The notes beneath the pieces are model-generated. The model was not told where the DNA came from. It was given only the letters and a program-made list of their open reading frames with translations, and did no database searches. Both the position numbers and the translations under genes were made by a program. A DNA stretch of 64,000 nucleotides from Ascoidea rubescens DSM 1968 (Eukaryota > Ascomycota > Saccharomycetes > Ascoideales > Ascoideaceae), in contig NW_017962916.1 in the NCBI RefSeq assembly GCF_001661345.1, positions 443,369 through 507,368 on the forward strand, given 5' to 3'. This document shows positions 49,166 to 60,900 of this stretch, one piece after another (within the stretch, counting starts at the first letter, position 1; each line of letters starts with the position of its first letter).

Positions 49166-52100
49166 ACAACTGGTGGCTAGCCAAATAGCAAATGGACAGT
49201 GGCCAGAATCTGTGAACCAAATTGATCCAGCTCAATTAATTATTCAGCTTTAGGTTTGAAACTCATCGCCGCTCAGCTTTGTCGGTTGGCTCAAGTCTTC
49301 ATCAAAGAAAGTGCTACTCTTGCTGATGATGCTGGTTCAGAAGATGTGATGGACGCTTCGCGTTCAAATTGCCATTCCGTGAGCAGCGGCGGACCGCTTT
49401 GGGCTGTATCGTAGATCGGTAATGTAATCGGTGGTAGGGCCATCAACTCTGACTTAACTTCTAGTTGCTTAAAAATGCCACTGGTGCTGAGGCCGCGATT
49501 GCTATGACCAAGCCATCTTCTTATGGAAAGTGGCAGGATACATTATCCAAAAAAATGGATTTCAATAGGTACGTCGATCACCTTGATTGCAATATTCTCA
49601 ATGAATGAAAAGCGAATGAAGTAGCCGCTATATTCGATGCTACCTCTGCCTGCCACATCGCGTACGCAGAAAAGGTTCTTACTCATTTTACCGACAGTCT
49701 CAAAATTACATGTGCTGATGCAACGGTTGTGTCGAATCATTTGGGCGATAATACATTTGCGCGTTACTTGGGGTGGTCAGCCTTAGCCTCTGTTGGTAAC
49801 GAAACATTCAGGGGGCCGAAACAAAAATATATAAGGTTCTATCGTTGTCACAAAAGAATCGATTTCGCTAGTGAGTCAATGGGTGGACAGCCAGCCCCTG
49901 CTGGATCAACCGTCCTGGCCGATGCTTCTGCTGCTGTGGCAGCACCCGAGGGGCCCAGGATTGATCAGTCTTTTGTTTCATGGTCGGTGAAAGGAGCTAG
50001 GAAATTCAAGTTGAATTCCAGACAGATCTAATTGGATTTTGGTGCTTCCCAAAAAATTTCTCTGCGCCCTCATTGGATCAACGACTTACCTCCTCATTCA
50101 TGTCACATTGGTGGTAGTGGATCACTATGGAGGATATTAATTGTATTGGTACTGTGATCCTTCTGAATGGTGGATGACCCGAAGATGTTCCCTTTGCCGA
50201 CCATACCGCAAATTTGATTTCAATCTCAGCAGCTACAAATTAAGTACCTCATTTTCTTTTATAGATAATTGGTTTTATTTTAATGGTTTATTAGCTGGCA
50301 AGAAAGCCGGTTTAACGTTATATGAATCTTCTTTTGCCTCATTTTTTCTGAGCGTGAGTAGGAGATATTTGCATGAAGATTTGGGACCTCGAGGTGAAAC
50401 TGTTGAAGAACATAGATCCAAAATCAATGGCACTTCAGCTGCTGGTGGCTCACAATGTCAGTCTGATAACAGAGGAAAACCGACGAAAATAATTAGTTAG
50501 TGGTCTACAAGATAAGCCACCGCTGCCGATGACTTTTCCAGTTAATATTGTTGAGCCATACCAGTTGTTGCCGTTTAAAATAGATCTGTAAGTTTGGTTA
50601 ATGTTGATGATTACCCAGGATCTGCCGTTGTACGTTGCACTGCTAAATAGTGATTAACGGTCACAGGGCTGTCATATGATATTGTATCTTCTTAACTACA
50701 ATAGGATAAATTGTTGATAGTGTCACATCTGATTATGAGTGTGCGTCACAGCCGTTCAAAGAATGTTGTCATTCTCAAATAATATAACATGAGATGTCAT
50801 CTCTTTAAGATTCTCATGAATATGGGCTGGCTTATCACTGGCAAAGATCAATCGTAAAATCAGCCGGAATGACGTTAATCAATGCCAATGTTGCTGATCA
50901 TGTGTGGCACATAGCCATAATGAGTTCGGACCTGTTAATAAATTTTATTTCCACCAAACAAGACCCTCCGTTGACAGCTCCATTTAAATTATCTTACAAA
51001 ACAAAGTTATCTCCAGCTGGGAGGAATCGCTTTCAATTTCCTGCTCTTGCCATTACCTGCAAAAACATCAGGAAAACAAAGTGAGTTGAAACAAGTGTTT
51101 TCTGTGTTTTTCTCTTTACGACAAGTGTAGAAAGGCTTTCATAAGGTCAGTAGTCGTATCAGCAGTGGTTTTGTTCCATCATTTGGGTTTTCTGATGAAA
51201 TTAAATTCCCTTCCAGTAATCCATCTTTTGGTGCCTTGTTCCGCTAATTTGTTCTGCCGTTCTGGCTACTTTTAATGCAAGTGGTGGTCTGGGCAAAAAT
51301 CAGTCAAGTGCTATTAATGACAAAGATCAAGCAACAGCAATCGCTTTACTCAACACATCAAATAATAGCCGCAATCAAAACCAAGTATATTTTGAAATCA
51401 GCTCAGATGACGAAAAGCAATATGCTGTCCATGACAATGAATAGGACTCAGTGGAATATGTTGCATCCACCGCTGATATTGATGTAGTGGCTAGTGCCGG
51501 AAGTGGTGCCAATTCTGATATGGAAAAACTTGCTAAACCAAAAGAGTTGGTCCACAAAAATTTGAAGACATTGACAATGCACGTCAATGCATATCCAATG
51601 ATTTACGAAGAACCATCAAAGGGGGCTCCTCTCTAAGAAAGTTGGCTGCTGCTCTTATTGCGTCACTAATGTTAAACCAAAACCTCCCGACACAAACAGC
51701 AAAGTGCCTTAGCAATCGTTGCTGCAAGCAATGCTTGACATCAATACCCCTCTGATGGATGATATTTGTTTGGAAATAGATCACTTTGCAGGCATGGGGT
51801 GTTGACAATGAAGTCAGCGCAAACTGGTGATTTTACTTCCTGCAACCCAGTTGCACAAAGGGTTTTACAGATTGAAAGTACTGATTATACTGAAAAATTT
51901 ACTATGGTACTTAGGTATATATGTATTAGAGTCGCTGTAGTTTTTGCACCATGAAGGCCATCCTAGGTTTATTAAAAGAATGAGGCAACGGCACTCCGCC
52001 ATCGTGCTAAAGACGATGAAATTTACTTGAAGTATCATTCTGGATTTGTTAATCAAAGTACTCATTTAAAATCTGACAGACACAAAAATCAATTACCGCA

Positions 52101-52826
52101 ACCAAGCAATCACATCTTTGAAAGTGCAAGAAATGTTTAATGATACGCAATCGCTTGGCATCCAAAAGCTATAGCAAAAGAAAGAGTGCTCTAACCTTCA
52201 AAAGACAAGCACCACTGTTCGGTTGCATTGAATGTGGATCACCACCTTACCCCGGATCATCACACGTAATCCTCAGGCAGCTCAAAGCCATATGACAGTT
52301 CATTGATCAACAAAAAAAATCTTGCATCATTCCTACGTCGTTTTGATTAACATCATGTTGCTTCATCCAAAACAAGGATTTCAGGTTTGTCGGGGACCTT
52401 TGTCAAAAGATTGACAAACCGCTTAGAAAGGATGGGCATTATTTGCGTGCTAGACAAATATTGATCACATCTTGTAAGAGCTACGTGAAACTGATTCGCT
52501 CTGAGCTGGATGCAGATGAATCAACACTTTGAAGATTAATTGTTAAATTGTTTTTTCACGCTTTAAATTGTTTAAAGAAATATAGTGCTTTTTTGGGTAG
52601 GTCACTCAGTTCATTGCATGGGGCACCAAGCAGAATCCAATTAGGAGGTGCTAAAAAGGGGTCAAGAAATTCAAAGTAAAGCTGATTAACTGTGCATTTC
52701 AAACCACTGTCAGCAGATTAACAAGTTGAATACCTCGACAGTAATTGGGCTGGAGGCAATGGAGACCAAGAATCAGTTGGTGGTAATAAGTTCTTCATTA
52801 ATCAAAAACAGGTTACTGGCGACTCC
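49165..52826 (+). mobile_element. Ty1/copia element A (internal region), broken
   Basis: A + strand body of the same family as B. Gag begins near 49,250 (L-G-L-K-L-I-A-A-Q-L-C-R-L-A-Q-V-F-I-K) and continues through S-Y-G-K-W-Q-D-T-L-S-K-K at about 49,520-49,560; element B has the same DNA at 53,395-53,440. The protease region near 50,030-50,070 reads L-D-F-G-A-S-Q-K-I-S, an aspartic-protease D-x-G-A-S site. Pre-integrase/integrase lies around 50.2-51.2 kb, the linker at 51,290-51,600 (Ala/Asn/Asp-rich), RT at 51,640-52,680 (I-E-S-T-D-Y-T-E-K-F-T-M-V-L-R-Y like I-E-G-x-D-Y-x-E-T-F-x-P-V-x-R), and RNase H at 52,730-52,820 (Y-L-D-S-N-W-A-G-G-N-G-D). The LTRs on either side are shared with L and B. 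Many breaks. Confidence 0.75.
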
Positions 52827-52835
52827 AAGGGGGAG
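52827..52835 (+). promoter_or_regulatory. Polypurine tract before the A/B LTR
   Basis: AAGGGGGAG lies immediately before a LTR-like start (CGTTTAGATGG). A purine run directly 5' of the 3' LTR is the plus-strand primer site of LTR retrotransposons, and GGGGGAG before TGTT is common in copia elements. Confidence 0.55.
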
Positions 52836-53035
52836 CGTTTAGATGGTTTTCAGATTGATGAATCTGAAACCATGTTGGGAGCCTCTCGGATGTCTGCATT
52901 CAGTTCTTTGGCGTCTGGCGCATGTCTGCTCTTGTTACTCTCTCTGATCAAACCCTGTCCTCCATAAAAGGGGCCGGCTATCTCTTCTACTGGTTTTCTC
53001 CTTATATTTTACTTGCATTACTTTAGTATAATGGA
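52836..53035 (+). repeat. LTR between elements A and B
   Basis: It starts after the polypurine tract with a TGTTAGATGG-like end, followed by a near-perfect hairpin (52,845-52,856 with 52,861-52,871). Then come GGGAGCCTCTCGGATGTCTG, a GTCTGGCG block, and CCATAAAAGGGGCCGGC. The last part matches 48,985-49,105 and, inverted, the pieces at 34.2, 62.6 and 63.0 kb. It is shorter than the other LTRs of the family. It sits between RNase H of A and gag of B. Confidence 0.7.
52962..52973 (+). promoter_or_regulatory. TATA-like element in the A/B LTR
   Basis: CCATAAAAGGGG, the best-kept copy of the promoter-like motif also found at 49,085 and (inverted) at 23,283-23,293. Confidence 0.45.
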
Positions 53036-56000
53036 TACCCTACAAGAAGATATGAGCGAAATTGCAGACGTTCGCAGGAAATATTCTGTGAGTTGAATGA
53101 ATGTTGACGGCTTTACATTTTGGGCTTCTGTCTTCAATCTCAATGGTGCTCAGCTCGGTCTGTTGGTTCAAACCTATGATAAACCAGCTGTCACTGTTGC
53201 TAATGGTGTTCATTCAATCATGGCGAATGCTGCGTTGAATTCCATTCGCCTACGTTGGCTACCAGCGGATTAGTTCCAACTGTACTAGAAGAAGTGTAAT
53301 TCCGCAGGTGGCGAGGCCGTCAAATATTAGTTAACTAGCACCAGCTTTATGCCACTAGTGTTGTTGAGAATGCTATTTCCAATGCCTGATCATTTTCCAT
53401 TGGCAAATGGCAAAGTACATTGTCCAATAAGAATCATTACAATAACTTACTGCTGTACAATGCTGATTAAGATTCGGCCATTTGCTCCGCAGCTTGCGTA
53501 TTGAGTCCAAAATACCCTGAAAAGGTTCTTAATCAGTTGACGGACTCTCACTAAAACAGATTTACCAACCCAATGATTTTGGCCAATCTTCCTGCTGATG
53601 ATGCATTTGCTTGTATCTCAAGCTCAACACTGGTGGTTTCTGTTAGTAACGAATATTTCAAAAAGCCCACCCGAAAAGAATATCTTGCAATCGGTTTCCC
53701 AAAATGGACAGTTGGCTGGTGAGTGTTTGGCACCACGGCCAGTATTTGTTGAGTCACAAAATCCAGCAGATGCTTCTTCTGCCGTGCCTGTTTTTGATGC
53801 CTCTAGGTTCATCAATTGTTGATTTGTTCTTTGTTGAAATAACTTCCAAACACAGATTCAATTCCAAACAGTTAAATTTTGATTCTGACGCATCCCAGCA
53901 TATTTCTGCAATCACACACTGGTTCAGCGAATTAACTGCTTAATTTGTTTAGGTTGGAGGGATTCATGACACAATCGATGAGATCACTGTCATTGGTACT
54001 GGGATGCCGCCGAATGGTGAATCAATAGAAGATCTTCTTCTTGCCCCACGTGCGGCCAATTAAATTATGACATCAGCAGCTAGTGATAAGCAATCCTGGA
54101 AGTCATTCAGAGATGGCTGCGTTTAATTGAACGGTGCATTAGCTGGCAACAGAGCCGCTTCAGCATTATGAAACAGTCTTGTTGCCCCAGCTGCTGTGGC
54201 GTTGATGACTCCAAATTGTGTTGAGCATTTAGGTCATCCAGGTGACGTTCTTGAGACACATATAGCGACAATCCTTTTCATTTCTGCTGCTGGAAATTCA
54301 AAAGTCATTCATGTCAAAAAGGAATAATGATCGAAATTATTATTAGGTCGCCATCTTGCAGGCCACCTCCGCCGTTTGTCTTTCTCATGTTGATATTTTC
54401 AACGAATGGCAGTTGTTACGGTTGATGAAATTCTTTAATTCTTTATTATTTTTAATGATATCTCAATATATGTCGTTGTGGTTCCAATTGTTGTTGGATC
54501 AGTTGCTATTGTCTGGTTGGTGTATCATAATTTATTCACACGAAGGGTATTTTATTAAGCTGTTCATCCAGTCAGCACCCATTACGTGATCCCATTCAAG
54601 CCCGTCAATGAATGTTGTGGATCGCAAAGAATCAAAGATCAAATTCCCGCTCATTAAGACTCTCATGAAAATCGAATTCCTAATCGATTGCAACAAACAA
54701 TTGTCACAGAACTGTAAACAACTTTGATTGAAATAAATGTTGCGGAATATAAGCTGACAAAGCTGTGCTGTGTTCAGTGCTTTTAAAGTATTTGATTCAC
54801 ACCACACAAGGCGGTCGGTTAACTACTCGTTTTGAATTATTCTATCAAAGAAAATGAAGAGCTGCTACGTGGAATGCGTTTGAATGTGCTGCATAAGGCA
54901 TGATCCCCAAACATATCAGGCAATCCAATTAAGTTGACACAGGTGTTCTGTGTGTCTACTTTGAGCACAGCCCGAGTAGAAACACATATATGGTGTGCAG
55001 CCTTCCTCACTGCTGAGTTACTGTCAGTTCAATTTGACGATTTGATAAAACCAATTTTCCTTTAGATGATCCAACATTTACTCCCATTAAAAAGCCAATT
55101 CCATCCGCTGTTGGAGTTACGTCTATTGTTACTGTTGGTTTGGTAGCAGCCTACCACGGCTATCAGTGAAAATGAAACGAAACTTGAAGTGCTTCAGAAA
55201 ATACATCAAATTGGAACTCCAAAAACGAGGATGAATGTACTGCCATTAGCATAGCAATAAAAGTGAAAGACGAACATGATGACAAAAAATTTGGTTGAAA
55301 ATACTCTGTTACATCTACTGACGATGATGATCAAGATGCTGGAGCTATGAAAGGAACCGTATCCTTTAGGAGCTAACTTGCAGCAACAGAAATAGCTCAT
55401 GCAGGAGATTTCGATGACATTGGAAATGAACTCAAATTAGTTTCAAGAGACTCACAAAATACCATTAATGACAGGTCACGCTTTCGTATTTGGCCGCCGC
55501 CATTAATGCCGCTAATACTGTTAAGATTGCTCTGGCAGACATCATAGGCGCTGCTGCATTTGAATCATAGCTTCAGGGCAAGCTTGAGATCCACACCTTA
55601 CTGTTAGTTTATTTTCTTCTGCAGAGGAACTTGTTCGCAGCAGTTGACTGTTTACAATGATGCCAGCACCAACTGGCGATTTTGATAAAAGCAGACTACT
55701 AGCTAAATGCATTTCATAGTTCAAACGAATTGATTATACTAAAGGATTTTTATCAGTAGCTAGAAATGAATGACTTTGATTCCGTTTTGCCGCTGCGGCA
55801 TCAAAGTCATTCAACGGCATTCAAATGAACCTCATAACAGGATTCATTCATGGAGTTATGACGCTGAATTGACAAGAGTCTAGCCACTGGATTGGATATT
55901 CATCAGTATCTTCTTAAAGTACGAAAGATGCACAAATCATTTCAAAAAGAAAGGCAATCTCCATTTGTTGTTGCTAACAAATGCTTAGCGCTTTTCAACC

Positions 56001-57024
56001 ACGTAAGGATCAAAACCCTTTAGCTGATCATGCTGTCTAATATCATTCAACTAACTAACACCCAATGGTTGGGTTATAAGTGGGTGTCTTAATTATTACC
56101 GGATTATCAGATTCAAACGCAAAGCTGGGTTAATCGGATCTTAGCTGATTCATCAAAAAGGAAATTTTTGGAGTATCTCTGCATAGCTTTCTTAAACTTG
56201 ATCTTCCTTAAGGAAACTATGGTATTTCGATATTTGTGGAAACCCTCGTCAGAATAGTAGCTGATCAAAATAGAATTGGTGGGTCTCATTCGCTGGCCAC
56301 ACCAATGATGATTTTCTCATGCAAGGTGCTACTTGCTAAGCATGGCTCTCAGGTAGTTGTTGAAGAACCGCCACTTTACAGATCAATAGTGGGATCATTG
56401 CCTCTTGCTGCAAATCGCTTATGGTCCGATATTGCTTTTGCTGTCAGATGGCTCACTTCATAGCATCTAACAAATCAAAATGCATTTCCATTGTGCTAAA
56501 TGAGTGATAAGATATTAAAACTGAACCCCCTTATTTGTTCATTACACAGCTCTTTGATGATTAAATAAGTTGGCTATTCTAACAGTGATCAGCGCGGTAT
56601 ATTCGTGATCAAAAAATTGTGCGTCGTTATATGTTCCTCGTTAATCAAAAATCAAATGCTTGGTGGTGCAAAATGCAGGTTTCCGAGGCGTTCTCAGTTT
56701 GTGAGGTTGATTACGTTTCACGGACTGAAACACTCGAAGAAGCCTTATTCCTGTTGCTGCTTCTCAAATATATTGGTTCAAATGTTGATAAACTAATTAT
56801 TTAGTGTAATAACTTTTCTGCTATCAACTTCGCTAGCCACCCCACCAATCACACGTACTCCAAACATATTTCAATCAAGCATCATTTGGTAAAGTAGGTC
56901 TGCAATGTTGGATTAACTTCTGCAACTGATCATAGTGAAACTAGTGTTGCTGATATGGTGACTTAGGCGCCACGCGCTGCAGCTCTGTTATATCACAATC
57001 AATTGCATTAACGAAAGGATTGTT
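53036..57024 (+). mobile_element. Ty1/copia element B (internal region), broken
   Basis: The most complete body in the window, + strand. Gag starts near 53,105 with F-T-F-W-A-S-V-F-N-L-N-G-A-Q-L-G-L-L-V. The protease region at 53,880-53,940 reads F-D-S-D-A-S-Q-H-I-S-A (copia D-S-G-A-S-x-H). The pre-integrase box E-H-L-G-H-P-G-D-V-L is at about 54,215-54,245, with integrase to about 55,050 and a linker at 55,060-55,560. RT runs 55,640-56,463 (I-D-Y-T-K-G-F-L-S-V-A-R; then Y-R-S-I-V-G-S-L-P-L-A and W-S-D-I-A-F-A-V-R-W-L, open 56,236-56,463). RNase H runs 56,590-57,010 (F-L-V-N-Q-K-S-N-A-W-W, E-V-D-Y-V-S, K-H-I-S-I-K-H-H). Order and size match copia exactly. It is broken many times. Confidence 0.8.
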
Positions 57025-57610
57025 GTTAGATTTCATTTCCTTGTTCACGTCGTTTCGGATCCATTTCATTATTAACAATTGTTTGAAGTCTTGCTGGTAA
57101 TACCACAGTACTGTTGCACACTAGCTTGACGGACAGTAACTCAATTGGTTGTACGACTCTTCCACGTTTGATGTCGCACTGGTTCTATTTGCATTTTTTA
57201 AATTAATCAACTAGGTATGATAAACTACAAGTTTCAAATTTGATGTGTTTATTCATTAGGTTTGGTAATGTTTTTGTTGTTCATTAGCGTGTAATTCTAT
57301 AAAGGAGTGGATGGCTGTGGCTTGAACTGCAATTCAGAAATAATGGTGCTCCCAAACAAACCAACTCACAAACTGGCCGTGTAACGTTCTTGACGCACAA
57401 AGCAAAAGACCCCTAGGAGTCATTGCTTGAAAAATGAGCGGAGTTTTCCAAGTGCAACGCAGATGCCCTTATCTCAAATACACCCATTGTTCTCACCCCA
57501 TGATGTAATCGTTTAGAAGACCGTCGCTGAAGCTGAATCCCACTACTCAGCTTTTAGAAGGAGATTCCCACTAACCATGTTTGGCACTTGGACCTGCAAC
57601 TGCTCTGTTC
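57025..57610 (+). repeat. 3' LTR of element B
   Basis: It follows the RNase H end. The start TGTTAGATTTC resembles CGTTTAGATGG at 52,836. Blocks CCAACTCACAAACTGG, TTGACGCACAAAGC, CTTCCAAGTGCAACGC, TCTCAAATACACCC and ATGTTTGGCACTT match, in inverted orientation, the adjacent LTR of element G. By eye the best 120 bases are about 75 percent identical. Confidence 0.65.
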
Positions 57611-57730
57611 TAGGAAATCTATGGCAATATATTAGGATGACAAGGTATAGATGAATGAAGAGCGTCGAAAACTTCACCAGTTTCTACTACAGCAAACAGT
57701 GTTAGATTACATAGCATCACTGGAGTCGAC

Positions 57731-57745
57731 CGGTGTCTGACACCG
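57731..57745. promoter_or_regulatory. Dyad CGGTGTC-T-GACACCG in the LTR
   Basis: A perfect inverted repeat of 7-base arms around one base. Related text occurs at the same LTR position in the copies near 29,405, 39,600, 62,760 and 62,990. It may be a binding site for a transcription factor in the former LTR promoter. Confidence 0.4.
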
Positions 57746-57853
57746 AGGGACCGACTGACGAATTGGGAAGCATCAAAGCTGCTGCCCGAACCCAGTAACA
57801 AATCCTCAGGCAATCCTCTCAACGTATTTTTTTAATTTGGAGATCCTGCAGAC

Positions 57854-57958
57854 GATCGTTTCAATTAGCCGAGCGGGTTCCGGGAGGGAGTGCCAAACAT
57901 TCTCACCTGGGGTCTGCTCAAGCGGCCAGAGGAGTGGGTTTGAATCTCAACAATGGTC
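57854..57958 (+). other. tRNA-Leu/Ser-like segment antisense inside the LTR of element G
   Basis: The + strand has GATCGTT (57,854-57,860), able to pair over all seven positions, with two G-T pairs, with AATGGTC (57,952-57,958), as an acceptor stem would. Box A look-alike TAGCCGAGCGGG is at 57,866-57,877, a CCAAA loop is near 57,893, and box B look-alike GGTTTGAATCT is at 57,937-57,947. A length of about 105 bases suits a tRNA with a long variable arm. Extra bases lie between the acceptor and D arms, so it is not a normal tRNA. Similar text occurs at 39,737-39,840 and 29,523-29,630, and on the opposite strand around 57,500-57,590. Confidence 0.5.
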
Positions 57959-60900
57959 GTCGAAAAGAATACCTCATGGGTTGAAGGAAATGGGTGTATT
58001 TGAGATAAGGGCATGCGCGTTGTACTTGGAAGGCTCCACTACTATCTCAGGCAATGAGCTCCGAGAAGGGCCTTTGCCTTGTGCGTCAAAAACCTTATAC
58101 AGCCAGTTCGTTAGTTGGTTTGTCAGCGAGCACCCGTTTCTCAGCCCCACTGCTCAAATGACAAACATCGATCTATTTTCAAAATTAAGCGCAAATGAAT
58201 AAGGAAACTAGTACGAAATTTGACGAGTGAACTCTTCAACAAAAAAATGAGTACTTCATAATACCAACTTAATTCTTTTGAAAAAGAAAACGAAAAGTAG
58301 CGCTTCATTCAGCTTGTATCCGTTGTAAAATCAATACAAGTATGGTCAGTCAAGCGATTGTGCAACAATTCAGTGGCATTAGCAAGAAGACATCGAACAA
58401 ACGTTAGTAATCGGATAAGGTCCAAATGACGGCAGCAGCAAAATCAAATCTAACATCAATTCAATCGACCAAGTAATTTCTTGAAATGGTTTAGCACTGC
58501 AGCGCCCAGCGGCCAAATCAACGAATCCGTAACACTAGTTATAGCATGAACTCCTGCAAAGTAACTCCAACATTCCAGAACTCTTTATAATTATCAACCA
58601 TATTGAACTACGCCTGGATCGGTTTGGAAAGGTGGGTTGCTTAGCCATCTTGTTAGCAGAAAAAATATCGCAATGAATAACTGGATCATAATCATTTGAA
58701 CGAATTTATTTAAAAATCACCATTACAAATACGGTTCCGTTGACGGCCTTACTTCGTGAAATGTACTCAGTCTCACACATCGGCAAGACCATCGATGACG
58801 GGATATTGCCGCACCAACTTGTTAAGATTTGTACAATAAAAAAAATGTAACTACCAACCAACATTTGATCACCAGTATATCTAACCCAATTAATGCTAAT
58901 GAATCCAAATAACTCAATGATGAAACAACAGTGTAATGAACAGTTGATCGATTGGTGTTTCAATATCTGATCACCCACTTACCACAACCAAAACAGATAT
59001 TTATCAATTAAAAGTAATGAACAAAGTCATCTAGCAGCAAAAACAATATTGTACCAAAAGCAGTCTGCAGTGAAATGCACCGATCAAATTTTTCATTTGT
59101 AAAGTGATAATTCTTCAGCAACTATCGCTGATCCATCAGTCTCAGGTTGTACCTAGTTTGGTCTATTCATCTTGGGCCTAACCAGAACATCAACCTCGTC
59201 AATTTTATTGAGTTTACCCACTATTCTAACAACTGTATCTACAGATCGCAAACAGTCATTGTTGCGTTGAGCAAGTTTATGCTTAAAAGGGCATCCCATA
59301 ATTACTGGATCCTTTTCCATTTTGAATAACCAGCTGAAACTCAAGTGAGAAACGTTACATATTGCATCTGATGATCAGGCTAGCATATGGTCATCAAGGT
59401 GTAAGCCAGCAGTAAAGTGGTGTCTGCTACTTGACACATAAGACCTCCTTCTTCAGCTAGGTTCTTCGGATCCCACCGCACTGGAGTGCAAAAAAGATGT
59501 TTTCGCACTAGCCAAACAATGATTGGACAAATCCGTCAATGGAGTTGTGCAACCTCCATATCTTCACGAAATAAGGAGCATTAGCAAGCCCAATAGGTTG
59601 TTTCATGTCAACTTCATCGTCGATATTTCAATCATGAAGTGCAACTGCTTCATCCATTCAATGAACCTAAAATGACGTTGAAACTGCAAGAGCAGGTTAC
59701 ACTTCGAAATCTTCGTACTTAATTACTACACTGGGTAGTTCCGTATGTTCAGTACGCTAAACAAGAAAAAACTACTAAACAACAAGGCGGCAGCTTGCAA
59801 AATACAAGGTGGCGCTGTCTGGATTCTGAACACCATAGGGGAGCTAGCAGCTAATCTTCCTGAAGCATAATCATCTAACAGCTAAAAGTTATTCTGAAAT
59901 ATCGGCTCATGACCCGTCTCACAAGCGATTAAGCTGATTAGGTCAGCAAAATTGCTTGAGCAGTAGCAGTGGTAATAAAGCCCTTCGCCAAATATGTCAA
60001 AAAAGCCCCGACTCAACTAATGTCTTTTAAGGCGCTTGTAAGTCACTCAAATAATTATTTAACTTCATCAAGAACCCTCTGACAATCTTTTCTGGATGCA
60101 ACAAAGCGGCCTCAAGCAGGTTCGCGAATGGCGTCAGCATTTGAAACTTGATCTTTATCATCAGTGGATGCTCCTAAATACTTCTCAATCCAGTTTATTG
60201 TCATGGACACTATCATTCTTTTAATCATTTGGGCAGCTGTCATTACATTCCACATACTCATTGTGGACTCACCTCGATGTATTATTGGAAACATTTGCAG
60301 ATGGGTTAACTATGTCATTGATAGCAGTGGGCAAGTTTCATTTAGTATTAACAACAGCAAGGAGTGCAAATCCATCATCAGCAGACATTGGGGTGAATAT
60401 TGCAACACATGATGTATCATTCAGAAGAAATGCGATTTCCTCAAAAGAAAAAGAGCTGAGTAAAGCACAACTGCTATAGAGATGGTGCAGACTGCAAACA
60501 AATCTACACGCATCGTGGCTATCAAAAGCGCATACACCACTTTTATCAGCTATCCACCATTGGCTGATCTCAAAGGAGATTATAGCATAAGCAGCTCATC
60601 TGAACAGCTTCAACATACCAGCCTTTGGTTCCTTTCAATCCTGCATCCAAAATACATTCAGCACACCGATTTGATTTGAGGGAATCATATTCATCAAGAA
60701 GTCTGCACACATCACCGCTAAATGTGACAAAAAACCAGGAATATTTGATTCAATTATCATTCTCTCAGCTGCTGCTATCAGTGATCTTTGCCAGCTTTGC
60801 ATGGAACGGACCTAGCACTTATGACTCAATCTTGTTGAGAAAACTCTATGAATAGCCTGTTTTCAACAAATAATCCTATCAGGCCGGAGAAACAGCTTCA

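Larger units (their letters stand above)
57610..58200 (-). repeat. 3' LTR of element G
   Basis: The fullest LTR copy of the family and the one used here for comparison. On the - strand the order is AACCAACTAACGAACTGG, GTTTTTGACGCACAAGGC, CTTCCAAGTACAACGCGC, TCTCAAATACACCC, the tRNA-like antisense block, and GGTCCCTCGGTGTCAGACAC followed by CGGTCGACTCCAGTGATGC. It forms a large inverted pair with the adjacent 3' LTR of B. Confidence 0.7.

Noticed and set aside
53598-53943. Overlapping small ORFs on both strands as separate genes
   Set aside because: They lie in the gag-protease part of copia element B. The D-S-D-A-S-Q-H-I-S site and collinearity with element A explain them.
57854-57958. A functional tRNA-Leu gene
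   Set aside because: Extra bases separate the acceptor-like and D-arm-like parts, box B deviates from GGTTCGAATCC, the T stem pairs poorly, and related segments recur inside other LTRs. It is better described as a tRNA-like segment of the LTR.
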